From Acidobacterium sp. (GTDB taxonomy: Bacteria; Acidobacteriota; Terriglobia; Terriglobales; Acidobacteriaceae), in assembly GCA_003166955.1 (NCBI GenBank), contig PMUI01000070.1, positions 1 to 64,000 on the forward strand: 64,000 nucleotides of DNA. Direction: 5' to 3'. Both the position numbers and the translations under genes were made by a program. Each line of letters starts with the position of its first letter. Positions within the stretch are counted from its first letter, which is position 1. Under the pieces are notes generated by a model. The model was not told the origin of the DNA. It searched no databases and was given only the letters and a program-made list of their open reading frames with translations. Positions 7,837 through 16,112 of this stretch are shown here, piece after piece.

Positions 7837-9213
7837 ATGAGTGCTGGGGCGGTTGGGTATGCGAAGGAGAATGCGGGGCGGTTTCTGGAGGAGTTGAAGA
7901 CTCTGTTGCGGATTCCGTCGGTGTCGACGACGCCGGAACATAAGGGCGATGTGGAGAAGGCGGCGGAGTGGGTGGCGGCGGAGCTGCGGCGGATTGGGAT
8001 GGAGCATGTAGAGGTGATCCGGGCGGCTGAAGGGCACCCGCTTGTATATGCGGATTGGCTGAAGGCTGCGGGGAAACCGACGGTTCTTTGCTATGCGCAT
8101 TTCGATGTGCAACCGCCGGATCCGCTCGACGAGTGGGTGTCGCCGCCGTTTGAGCCGACGGAGCGGAATGGGAACTTGTACGCGCGCGGGGCGGTGGATG
8201 ACAAGGGGCAGCTGTGGTCGCAGGTGAAGGCGCTTGAGGCGCTGATGAAGAAGGACGGCAAGCTGCCCATCAATGTGCGCGTGATTTATGAGGGCGAGGA
8301 GGAGGTGGGCGGGGAGCGGATTGCTGCGTTTGTGCGGGATCATCCTGAGCGGCTGAAGGCGGACTTCGCTCTGATTTCGGATACGGAGATGTTTGCGCCG
8401 GAGCTGCCTACGCTGTGCGTGGGGCTGCGGGGGATGATCTACACGGAACTGGAGGTGCGGGGGGCGAAGACGGATCTGCACTCGGGAATGTATGGCGGGG
8501 CGGCGCCGAATCCGTTTGTGGCGCTGGCGCAGATTATCGCGGGGCTGAAGGATCGCGAGGGGAAGATTTCGATCCCTGGTTTCTATGACGATGTGAAGGC
8601 TCCGAGCGCGGAGGAGCTTGCGGCGTGGAAGAAACTTCCGTTCGATGAGGAGGAGTATCGGGAGAAGGAGGTCGGGGCTTCGAAGCTGGTCGGCGAGAAG
8701 GGGTATTCAGCGATTGAGCGGACGTGGGCGCGGCCTACTCTCGACGTGCATGGGATTGTGGGCGGGTTTATCGGCGCGGGGGCGAAGACGGTGATTCCGG
8801 CCAAAGCTACGGCGAAGGTTTCGATGAGGCTGGTGCCTGACATGACGCCGGAGAAGAGCTTTCGGCAGTACAAGGAGTATGTCGAGAAGATCAAGCCGGA
8901 GGGCGTGACGGTGGAGGTGCGGCTGATCCACTCAGGCGAAGCGATTGTGATTGGGACGGACAATCCCTACGTGAAGGCGGCGACGAAGGCGCTGAAAAAA
9001 GTGTGGGGGAAGGACACGGTCTTCATCCGCTCAGGCGGATCGATTCCGATCGTGGGGGATTTCGAGAGGTTCCTGAAGATTCCTTCGGTGATGATGGGGT
9101 TTGGATTGCCGGACGACGGGCTGCACGCGCCCAATGAGAAGTTTCATATCGCGAATTTTCATCGGGGGATTGAGAGTCTAATTGAGTTCTTTGACGAAGC
9201 CGGTAGCCTGTAG
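7837..9213 (+). CDS. M20-family dipeptidase/metallopeptidase, 458 aa
   Basis: A zinc peptidase of the M20 (ArgE/DapE/carnosinase-like) family. Metal and catalytic residues are visible: H88 and D90 in AHFDVQP, bridging D121 in GAVDDKG, the glutamates of YEGEEEVGG (154-156), ALISDTE, and a C-terminal His in DDGLHAPNEKFH. The long dimerisation insert is present (LHSGMYGGAAPNP region). The ATG at 7837 is preceded by GAGGTG six bases away. The last codons and the TAG stop lie inside a heptad repeat (9198-9225), so the natural C-terminus may have been changed by the repeat. The peptide substrate is not predictable. Confidence 0.9.
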   Translation: MSAGAVGYAKENAGRFLEELKTLLRIPSVSTTPEHKGDVEKAAEWVAAELRRIGMEHVEVIRAAEGHPLVYADWLKAAGKPTVLCYAHFDVQPPDPLDEWVSPPFEPTERNGNLYARGAVDDKGQLWSQVKALEALMKKDGKLPINVRVIYEGEEEVGGERIAAFVRDHPERLKADFALISDTEMFAPELPTLCVGLRGMIYTELEVRGAKTDLHSGMYGGAAPNPFVALAQIIAGLKDREGKISIPGFYDDVKAPSAEELAAWKKLPFDEEEYREKEVGASKLVGEKGYSAIERTWARPTLDVHGIVGGFIGAGAKTVIPAKATAKVSMRLVPDMTPEKSFRQYKEYVEKIKPEGVTVEVRLIHSGEAIVIGTDNPYVKAATKALKKVWGKDTVFIRSGGSIPIVGDFERFLKIPSVMMGFGLPDDGLHAPNEKFHIANFHRGIESLIEFFDEAGSL

Positions 9214-9225
9214 CCGGTAGCTGGT
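9198..9225. repeat. 7-bp tandem array that contains the stop codon of the dipeptidase gene
   Basis: The units are AGCCGGT, AGCCTGT, AGCCGGT, AGCTGGT. The TAG stop (9211-9213) of the dipeptidase gene is part of units two and three. Confidence 0.65.
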
Positions 9226-9233
9226 TACGGTGC

Positions 9234-9280
9234 AAAAAGGGGGAAGCGGTATGGGGAGGATTGGGGGGAGACCGCTTCCC
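9234..9280 (-). terminator. Rho-independent terminator for the TPR gene
   Basis: On the minus strand, GGGAAGCGGT and ACCGCTTCCC form a perfect 10-bp stem with a 20-base loop, followed by CCTTTTT. It lies about 40 bases past the TPR-gene stop at 9319. Confidence 0.7.
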
Positions 9281-9318
9281 AATGGATCATAGGCTGGGTT
9301 CGGCAAACTCGCTTGTGT

Positions 9319-10107
9319 TCACCGCTTCGCGATTTCGCCTTGCGGCTTCACGATTTCGGCCAGACGTGGATCCTTCCAGAGCGGGGTGAAGGCGGGATCG
9401 GTGTAGACGCTGGCGAGTTCTTTGTAGTGCTGCTCTTTGGCCTGGCGCAGGTAGTCGAGGGCTCCTTCGATGTTGCCGCGCTTCACGTAGGCCCTGGCGA
9501 TCATGAAGGAGACCAGGGCTTTCTGTTCGGGCGTGGAGACCTGGGCGAAAACACCTTCCTTGTCGGTGCTGTTGAGGATGTCGGCGTCCAGCTCGAGCGC
9601 TCGGGCATACTCGGTCATGGCGCGATCCATTTGCTTTTGGCCAGCCCAGGCTTCGGCCAGGTTGAGGTGCGTGGCGGCCTTGGACTCATCGAGGGCCAGC
9701 GCCTCTTTCAGATAGCGGACGGCGGGGCGATATCTGCGCTGCAGCGTGTAGACGGCGCCGAGGTTGTTGAGCGCGTCGACGTTGGAGGGGTCGTGTTTGA
9801 CGGCCAGGGCGAAGTCCTTGCGGGCCGTGTCCATATCACCGATTTTCATTTCGGTGATACCAAGTTTGATGTAGAGGGAGGGGTTGGCAGCGTCGTAGCG
9901 AAGCGCGGCGATATACCAGTTGGCTGCGATGTAGTACTGTTCGCGCGCGCGGGCGACATCGGCCTTCAGTTCGAGGTTACGGGCCAGCTGCTGCCGGGTG
10001 TCGGCGGCGAGCGAAGTGGGGAGAGCCGGGGGGACCTCGGCGCGGGCCGCGGCAATAGGGATCGCCAAGGTGGCTGCGGTGGCGAGGGTGAGGATCAGGG
10101 ACTTCAT
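9319..10107 (-). CDS. Periplasmic TPR protein, 262 aa
   Basis: A signal peptide (MKSLILTLATAATLAIPIAA) is followed by at least four tetratricopeptide repeats (AANWYIAALRYDAANPSLYI, ARKDFALAVKHDPSNVDALN, AVRYLKEALALDESKAATHL, AMTEYARALELDADI) and a final helical pair (RGNIEGALDYLRQAKEQHY). Such proteins serve as interaction scaffolds in the envelope. AGGAGG lies about seven bases before the ATG, supporting the start. It is followed by its own terminator, so it is probably monocistronic. The partner is unknown. Confidence 0.85.
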   Translation of the reverse strand: MKSLILTLATAATLAIPIAAARAEVPPALPTSLAADTRQQLARNLELKADVARAREQYYIAANWYIAALRYDAANPSLYIKLGITEMKIGDMDTARKDFALAVKHDPSNVDALNNLGAVYTLQRRYRPAVRYLKEALALDESKAATHLNLAEAWAGQKQMDRAMTEYARALELDADILNSTDKEGVFAQVSTPEQKALVSFMIARAYVKRGNIEGALDYLRQAKEQHYKELASVYTDPAFTPLWKDPRLAEIVKPQGEIAKR

Positions 10108-10454
10108 AAACTACCTCCTGCGGAAGGCTGTGTGGGCAGTTGGGGGAGCACTTCCGCTTTCGAGCTTGAGTAGACAACCGGGGGCAGGGCCGCACAACGC
10201 TATTCCTGCTACATCGGGGCTGGTCGGGGGTTACGGCGGCGGGGCTGCGCTGGATGACGGGAATCATTGGAGTTCGGGGCGGGTTGTAACGGGCGGGTGG
10301 GCAAGCCGGGAGAGCGCGGGTGGGGGTTAAATCCCGTTACATGCGGCTGCGGGTTGAAATGTCACGGGTTAAGCGGCCCTGGCAGCGAGGCGCGAGCGTA
10401 TAAAGAGAGCGGAAGAGAGCGACCGGACAGGAAAGCGCGGGGGGCGGTACGGCG
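10108..10454. other. Intergenic gap between two divergent genes
   Basis: The gap separates the TPR gene (minus) from the malectin regulator-like gene (plus) and should carry both promoters. It is GC-rich; no repeat, hairpin with T-run, RNA gene or clear promoter hexamers were picked out. Confidence 0.4.
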
Positions 10455-12010
10455 ATGGCGGTGATCGAACACCCAGAGCCGGTGGAACGGGAAGCGTGGC
10501 GCGAGGAGCTGCGGGCGGTGCTGGAGTCGCGCGGCTTCCGGCAGGCGCCCACCCTGGCGCACCTGCTGCGCTATTTGTGCGAGAAGCTGTTTGCCGGCGA
10601 GAGCAGCCAGATCAAGGAATATTCGATTGGGGTGGAGCAGTTCCGGCGCGGGGATTCGTTCGATCAGGAGACCGACTCGATTGTGCGCGTGGAGGTAAAC
10701 CGGCTGCGGAAGCGGCTGGCGGATTACTACGCGGGCGAGGGCTCGGGGCACAGACTGCGGATCGTGATTCCTGTGGGGCAATATGTGCCTGGCTTTGTTA
10801 CGAATGCCGTGGCGGAGGCAGTTGCTCCAGCGGCGGTGGAGTTGGCGCCGAAGGTGGGGACGCCCTGGTTCCGGCGGCGGTGGGTTTGGACTGCTGGGAT
10901 CGGCGCGCTGGTGCTGGTTGGTGGCGCGGTGGGTTGGTGGTGGTTCGCGCTGCGGCCGAAGCCCTTGCCGCGGGTCGCGATGACGGGTGTGCCGGCGCAG
11001 CTGGCGTCGGAGCCGCTGGTGGGGCCGCCGCCGGGCGATGAGGTGCGGATCCTGGCGGGATCGACGCGGAGTTATGTGGATCACGCGGACAAGATGTGGA
11101 GCGCGGACGCGTGGTTTGCGGGCGGGACAGCGGTGAAGAACGAGGCGCGGCATATTGGGCGGACGCAGGATGAGAGTTTTTATCGGACCAGCCGTGAGGG
11201 GCAGTTTCGGTATGACATTCCGCTGAAGGCGGGCGGGTACGAACTGCATTTGCATTTTGCCGAGACGGAGTACGGGCCGGAGAACACAGGCGTGGGCGGC
11301 GAGGGAAGCCGGCTGATGACGGTGCGCGCGAATGGCGTGCCGCTGCTGAGCCATTTCGACGTGACGGCGGATGCGGGCGGAGAGCGGATGGCGGATGACC
11401 GCGTGTTTCCTGGGCTGCGGCCGGCGAAGGATGGGCGGCTGCATCTGGAGTTCGCGGGCGAGAACGGGGCGAACGCGACCTTGTCGGCGATTGAGATTTT
11501 GCCTGGGTTGGGAGTTGGGCCGGATGTGCGGATGCGGCCGGTGCGGCTGCTGGCGCGGCAGACTCCGTACTACTCCAATGACAGCCACTGGTGGGGCCCA
11601 GACGATTATTTCGATGGCGGACAGCTGGCGACGTATTCGGAGCCGGTCAGCGGGACGACGATCCCGAGTTGTATGAGACGGAGCGGTGGGGAAATTTCTC
11701 GTATGCCATTCCCGCGGCGCCGGGGCGGTACACGGTGGTGCTGCATTTTGCGGCGCGGCACCGGGGTTGGGATCAGCCGCTGGCGGCGGAAGAGGGCGAG
11801 ACGACGCGGGTGGAGCACATCTTTAATGTGTTCGCGAATGGGAAGGCGGTTTTGGAGAATTTCGATCTGGCGAAGGAAGCGCGCGGGACCGATGTGGTGG
11901 TGAAGCGGGCTACCGGTTTGGAGCCGAACGCTCAGGGGAAGTTGATGCTGAGTTTTGTTCCGGTGAAGGGGTATGCGTCGGTGACGGGGATTGAGGTTGT
12001 GGAGGAGTAG
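10455..12010 (+). pseudogene. Membrane-anchored helix-turn-helix-like protein with two malectin domains, interrupted by one frameshift
   Basis: The first frame (from 10455) gives an N-terminal acidobacterial domain (about residues 12-115, with QIKEYSIGVEQFRRG and DSIVRVEVNRLRKRLADYY), often seen as a presumed DNA-binding module. One transmembrane helix follows (about 143-166), then a first malectin-like carbohydrate-binding domain (198-350) and the start of a second (HWWGPDDYFDGG). At the GGG of 11652-11654 the family-like reading moves to another frame: PELYETERWGNFSYAIPAAP to the stop at 12010. One base appears to be missing, or ribosomes slip by -1. The combined product would be about 518 aa. 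This is either a true mutation or a sequencing error. Confidence 0.65.
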
Positions 12011-12032
12011 CGGGAGGCGAGCTGGAAGCGAA

Positions 12033-12060
12033 AAGGCGGTCACACCGCTTTAGATTTTTT
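12033..12060 (+). terminator. Rho-independent terminator after the malectin gene
   Basis: AAGGCGGT, loop CAC, ACCGCTTT form an 8-bp stem with one G-U pair, followed after AGA by six T. It lies 22 bases past the stop at 12010, which indicates that the second reading frame is the real gene end. Confidence 0.65.
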
Positions 12061-12227
12061 CGGCCGCTGCGCGACCGATTCCCCTCCGCGTCAAGACCCA
12101 GGCTGACACACTGCTCGCTGCTACGTGGGGTCCTTCCACTCCGCGCGGATTGAGTTTCATGCACCGCTGGAAAGATTTTTGGCCGCGCTCCCGTTAGGAT
12201 GACAGTTCTTTTCCGCGCCACACTGCG

Positions 12228-12734
12228 TTATTTGCCGTAGAGGTCTTCTTCGGAGACGACTGGGGAGCTTGTGTTGGCGCCGGCGGCTCGGTGGGCGGCG
12301 GTGAACATGCTGCCGCGGGCGGGGATGATGGGCGCAAAGCTCATGAAGCCGATCTTTGGGGCGATGTCGTCGTAGATGGCTTCCATGCCTCCGCGGAGGG
12401 TGTAGGTTTCGTGCCAGAAGCCGGTCCCCCCGGAGTCGCGGAGGAAGTTCTTCCACCAGAGGCGATGCGGTTCGGAACGGGTCCAGGCGAGCAGCGAGTC
12501 CATGTCGCGCCAATACTGGCGCATGCCGGCGTGCATGGGGAAAAGCGAGAAGAGGAAGTTCTCATGGCGGAGAAGCCCGTCGGGCTGGGCTTCGACGGAT
12601 TTGGAAATCTTCGGACCAAACCCGATGAGGGTTTTGAGGCCCGCGATGCGGTTGACGCGCATGCCGAGGTAGATCACGACGAGGTCGGGGTAGGAGGAGA
12701 GGTTGACGGTGCGGCGGTTGACGCGGGTGGGCAT
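12228..12734 (-). CDS. DUF4188-family protein, 168 aa
   Basis: The protein begins MPTRVNRRTVNLSSYPDLVV and shows the DUF4188 pattern: YLGMRVNRIAGLKTLIGFGP, LLRHENFLFSLFPMHAGMRQ, then YWRDMDSLLAWTRSEPHRLW and a C-terminal HETYTLRGGMEAIYDD. The family is related to small heme/antibiotic-monooxygenase-like ferredoxin folds, but no reaction is established. GGAGGT lies about seven bases before the ATG at 12734, which settles the start; the longer upstream frame is shadow. It is divergent from the DUF427 gene. Confidence 0.8.
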   Translation of the reverse strand: MPTRVNRRTVNLSSYPDLVVIYLGMRVNRIAGLKTLIGFGPKISKSVEAQPDGLLRHENFLFSLFPMHAGMRQYWRDMDSLLAWTRSEPHRLWWKNFLRDSGGTGFWHETYTLRGGMEAIYDDIAPKIGFMSFAPIIPARGSMFTAAHRAAGANTSSPVVSEEDLYGK

Positions 12735-12773
12735 GGGCTGGACCTCCGATTCACTGAAGGGTAGCGCAAGCCT

Positions 12774-12801
12774 GGCGTTCGGCGCACGGCGCTCGGCGTT
12801 C
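12774..12801. repeat. 7-bp tandem array, 4 units
   Basis: The units are GGCGTTC, GGCGCAC, GGCGCTC, GGCGTTC, in the divergent gap between the DUF4188 and DUF427 genes. It resembles the AGCGTTC/GCGCCCG arrays inside folC. Confidence 0.55.
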
Positions 12802-12941
12802 CGAAGAGCCGACAGCGGATAGGAGGCCCGAGCCTGGTTTGGTTCGGCGCTCACGTTTGCGATGGACGCGTCGTTGGCGGGGGGTCGCGCATCTGGTAAT
12901 GTGGTAGGTCGGGCGCGAAAGAGGCGAAGGAAGAGAGAACG

Positions 12942-13226
12942 ATGGCGAAGGCGGTGTGGAACGGGAAAGTGCTTGCAGAAAGTGAGACTTACGAGACGGT
13001 TGAGGGGAACGTGTACTTTCCGGATGGCGCGGTGAAGCGGGAGTTTCTGCGACCGAGCTCGACGACGTCGACCTGCCCGTGGAAGGGACAGGCGCGATAT
13101 TACAGTCTTTTGGTGGATGGACAGGAGAATCAGGACGCTGCCTGGTACTATCCGAATCCAAATCCTGCGGCGCGGAACATCAAGAATCATATAGCGTTCT
13201 GGCGTGGTGTTGAGGTGGAGAAGTAG
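12942..13226 (+). CDS. DUF427-family protein, 94 aa
   Basis: A small cytosolic protein matching DUF427: AVWNGKVLAESETYETVEGN, VYFPDGAVKREFL, then the conserved STCPWKGQARYYSL and a C-terminal AWYYPNPNPAARNIKNHIAFW. The family fold is known but its biochemical role is not. Length equals the usual single-domain form. It starts at MAKAVWNG (12942), after a purine-rich stretch (GGAAGAGAG). The TAG stop opens a long heptad repeat array. Confidence 0.85.
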   Translation: MAKAVWNGKVLAESETYETVEGNVYFPDGAVKREFLRPSSTTSTCPWKGQARYYSLLVDGQENQDAAWYYPNPNPAARNIKNHIAFWRGVEVEK

Positions 13227-13461
13227 CCGGTAGCTGAGAAGCGGGCAGTTAAGAACCGGTCAGCGATAAAACCGTCAGCGGAAACGGGTCAGCTGAGATG
13301 CGGGCAGGGTAGCGTTTAGCGAATAGCCCTGGCCACGGAAAACCGGCTGGCACGCTTTCCGCTGACAGAGCTTTCTGCTGGCCGGTTCTAGCTGGCAGGT
13401 TATTTAGCTGACCGGTTCTTAGCTGACCGCTCTTTAGCTTGCCGCTTCTCCAGCTAATGGC
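13224..13461. repeat. Two opposed 7/14-bp repeat arrays in a convergent gap
   Basis: The first arm (13224 to about 13330) runs from the DUF427 stop in 7-base steps, often as 14-base pairs (TAGCTGAGAAGCGG, GCAGTTAAGAACCG, GTCAGCGATAAAAC). The second arm (about 13361-13461) carries the same kind of unit on the other strand and ends at the galE stop. TAAGAACCGGTCAGC at 13250-13264 is perfectly complementary to 13407-13421, so a large imperfect hairpin is possible in transcripts from either side. It may act as a bidirectional 3'-end element. Confidence 0.65.
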
Positions 13462-14427
13462 TTAACGATAGCGGATTTGGTGCCATTCCCAGGCGCTTTC
13501 GATGATCATGTCGAGGGTAGTGTGGCGGGGTTTCCAGCCTAGTTCGCGGGCGATCTTTTCAGAACTGGCGATGAGGACGGCGGGGTCTCCGGGGCGGCGG
13601 GGCTGGATTTCGATGGGGATGGGGTGGCCGGTGACGCGGCGGGCTGATTCGATAACCTCGAGGACGGAGAATCCGGCACCGTTGCCGAGGTTGTAGATGA
13701 GCTGCTCGTGGTTGGCAAGTGCCTCAAAGGCGAGGAGATGGGCGTGAGCGAGGTCCTCGACGTGGATGTAGTCGCGGACGCAGGTACCGTCTGGGGTGGG
13801 GTAATCGTCACCGTAGATCCTGATATGGCCGCGACGGCCTAAAGCGACCTCCAACACAAGAGGGATAAGGTGTGATTCGGGTTCGTGTGCTTCGCCGCGG
13901 CCGCCCATGGCACCGGCCACATTGAAGTAACGCAGACTGGCGTAACGCAGACCGTGTACTCGGTACATCCAGCTGAGCATTTTTTCCACCAGAAGCTTGG
14001 ACTCGCCGTAGGGGTTGGTGGGGCGGAGAGGCGCGTCTTCGGGGATGGGAGTTACGTCCGGTTCGCCATAGACGGCGGCGGTGGAAGAGAAGACAAGGCG
14101 AAGGACGCGGGCGGTGAGCATGGCCTCGAGAAGGGTGAGCGTGGAGGCGCTGTTGTTGCGGAAGTAGAGCTCGGGTTTCTGCATGCTGTCGCCGGCTTCG
14201 ATGAGCGCGGCGAAATGCATGACCCCGTCAAAGCCGGAGGCGAGGAGTTTTTCGAGGGCGGAGCGATCGGCGAGCTCGCCGTGGACGAAGTCGACGCCAG
14301 CGGGAAGCAGTGCGCGGGTGGCGTGGCAGAGGTTGTCGTAGACGACGACGGCATGGCCCTGTCGTGCCAGTGTTAGCGCAACCATCCCCCCAATGTACCC
14401 AGCGCCGCCAGTGACCAGAATTCGCAA
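13462..14427 (-). CDS. galE: UDP-glucose 4-epimerase
   Basis: Interconverts UDP-glucose and UDP-galactose (Leloir pathway; also supplies galactose for surface polysaccharides). An extended SDR: the NAD-binding TGGAGYIGG at the N-terminus, the catalytic serine/threonine region SSTAAVYGE, and NPYGESK with the Tyr-x-x-x-Lys pair, then LRYFNVAGA and GTCVRDYIHVEDLAHAH. At 321 aa it has normal length. It appears to start with TTG at 14427, preceded by GGAGGAAGAG; no in-frame ATG lies upstream near enough. It converges on the DUF427 gene through the repeat block. Confidence 0.93.
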   Translation of the reverse strand: MRILVTGGAGYIGGMVALTLARQGHAVVVYDNLCHATRALLPAGVDFVHGELADRSALEKLLASGFDGVMHFAALIEAGDSMQKPELYFRNNSASTLTLLEAMLTARVLRLVFSSTAAVYGEPDVTPIPEDAPLRPTNPYGESKLLVEKMLSWMYRVHGLRYASLRYFNVAGAMGGRGEAHEPESHLIPLVLEVALGRRGHIRIYGDDYPTPDGTCVRDYIHVEDLAHAHLLAFEALANHEQLIYNLGNGAGFSVLEVIESARRVTGHPIPIEIQPRRPGDPAVLIASSEKIARELGWKPRHTTLDMIIESAWEWHQIRYR

Positions 14428-14957
14428 GCTTCTCTTCCTCCAATCCTCTATGCTATTTGAGTCTCTGCTGCGTCTGACTTTTTATAGTCCATCGGGAAAA
14501 GTCCCTCGACAGCGGTAATCGTCGGCGGTGGCAAATGACTCCCGGGTCCATCCGAGGAAAGGCTGATCGGCTATCGGTAAGGACTTGCGAATGCACACCG
14601 CGAGAGGGTAGAGAAAGTGAACGAAGAAGGGCTGGGACGCGTCGTTCACACCATGGCAAGACCCAAAATGGGCACGCTTCTGCCTCGTTCGTGTGACTGT
14701 TGGAGGTAATCCACAGGAGTACCTTCAAGTCACCACTTGTGCGAGTAGAAGTACCTATAGGAAGATCAAAATGGTAACCCCACTTTGCAGGAGAGATCAT
14801 TTGGGAAAGGGGTCCCGCCGCTTTGAGGAAAAGATGTCTGGAATCGGGCCACCTCGGAAAATCGCTGGTCATCAAAGTGCATAGCACCAGGGATGCACTC
14901 AAACAAGAACAAAGAGTCGCAACTTCTTTTCGCGGGTGATGTTGGAGATACAGGGCA
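14428..14957. other. 530-bp intergenic region between galE and the TonB-like gene
   Basis: Divergent promoters for galE and the envelope cluster must lie here. The 202-codon open frame on the minus strand (14453-15061) has no protein character and runs into the TonB-like gene, so it is rejected. The composition is less GC-rich than the flanking genes. No tRNA, riboswitch or repeat was recognised; a small RNA cannot be excluded. Confidence 0.4.
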
Positions 14958-16034
14958 ATGGCGACAGATAATTCATTGAAGCGCGGAACGTTTGGACTGC
15001 TCCCCGAGCCTGAGGGCCGGATGGGCTCATTCGGCATGAGCATGGTCATCAACGTGACCATAGCAGCTTTGATGCTGCTGCTGACGATCGCGCAGGTGCA
15101 TCAGGTAGCGGAACACAGATACCAGACGACGCAACTGATCTTCCCGGTGGAGCAGCCAAAGCCGTACGAGCCGCCGGTGCCGAAGATCAAGATCATTCCG
15201 CCGCCGCCCATGGTGAAGCTGGATCAGCCGAAGATCGAGATGCCGAAGCCGCTGCCTCCGCCGCCGAAGATCGCGGAGATTAAGCTGCCGACGCCGGTGA
15301 TGCCGAAGATGGAAGCGGCGCCGCCGAAGAAGTTCACGCCTCCGCCGCAGCCGAAGCTGGGGCTGTTCAAGACGGAGTCGCCGACGAATGTGGCGAACAA
15401 TATGTCCGCGCCGACGCCCAGGACTGGTGGGTTTGGAGATCCTCTGGGCGTGAAGCCGAATCCGAATGCGACGCGGACGGCGACGGTACCCGCGGTGGGC
15501 GCGTTCAACGCAGCGCCGGGCGTGGGCGCAGGCGCAGGGGCCGCTCGGCAGGGATCAGTGAAGGGCGTGGACTTTGGGTCTGGCGTAGCGAACGGCGTGC
15601 CGGGCGGGAAAGACCGCAACGCTACGGTGGCCTCGGCGGGATTCGCCAACGGAGTGCTGGGCGGAACGGGGCAGCCAGGGAGCAAAGGAACAGTCGCGAA
15701 GGGGAGTTTTGGCGACAACCTGTACGGGCCGGCATCGGCACCGCCGGCGCGTCAGCAGGCGCCGACGGAAACGCCTATCGTCGTATTGGCGAAACCTCTT
15801 CCGGGGTACACCGCGGAAGCTCGCCAGTTGAAGATCGAAGGGGATGTGACGCTGCAGGTCCGCTTCCTGGCGACGGGACAGGTGGAAGTGCTGCGAGTGA
15901 TTGCGGGATTAGGGCATGGGCTGGACGAGCAGGCGAAGCTGGCGGCAGCGAGGATTCAGTTCAAGCCGGCAACAAAGGACGGCCACGCGGTGGATCAGGT
16001 GAGCATCATTCACGTGACGTTCCAGATGGCGTAA
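14958..16034 (+). CDS. TonB-family energy-transducer-like protein, 358 aa
   Basis: TonB proteins span the inner membrane and pass proton-motive energy to outer-membrane receptors. Here a cytoplasmic N-terminus (about 28 aa) precedes one transmembrane helix (about 29-47), a proline/lysine-rich periplasmic stretch (60-140, many PPP and PKP), a glycine-rich linker, and a C-terminal TonB-type domain (about 270-358: PLPGYTAEARQLKIEGDVTL, VRFLATGQVEVLRVIAGLGH). The final FKPATKDGHAVDQ strand is typical. CAGGG precedes the ATG. It is followed after 78 bases by the M48-like gene, probably on one transcript. Confidence 0.85.
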   Translation: MATDNSLKRGTFGLLPEPEGRMGSFGMSMVINVTIAALMLLLTIAQVHQVAEHRYQTTQLIFPVEQPKPYEPPVPKIKIIPPPPMVKLDQPKIEMPKPLPPPPKIAEIKLPTPVMPKMEAAPPKKFTPPPQPKLGLFKTESPTNVANNMSAPTPRTGGFGDPLGVKPNPNATRTATVPAVGAFNAAPGVGAGAGAARQGSVKGVDFGSGVANGVPGGKDRNATVASAGFANGVLGGTGQPGSKGTVAKGSFGDNLYGPASAPPARQQAPTETPIVVLAKPLPGYTAEARQLKIEGDVTLQVRFLATGQVEVLRVIAGLGHGLDEQAKLAAARIQFKPATKDGHAVDQVSIIHVTFQMA

Positions 16035-16112
16035 GGCAAGGGGCTGCGACGTGGCGCAGGGACGTTGCGCCTGGCAAGGCAAAAAATTTTCAGGCATGGA
16101 GTCAGGAGTCAT

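Noticed and set aside
5785-8481. 898-residue version of the arabinofuranosidase
   Set aside because: The first 256 residues are antisense shadow of the dipeptidase gene. The signal peptide at 7713 marks the true start.
13224-13461. Possible CRISPR array
   Set aside because: Units are 7-14 bp and drift continuously, without constant repeats and unique 30-40-bp spacers. No cas genes.
14453-15061. 202-codon minus-strand frame upstream of the TonB-like gene
   Set aside because: It has no domain, odd composition, and overlaps the start of a convincing gene.
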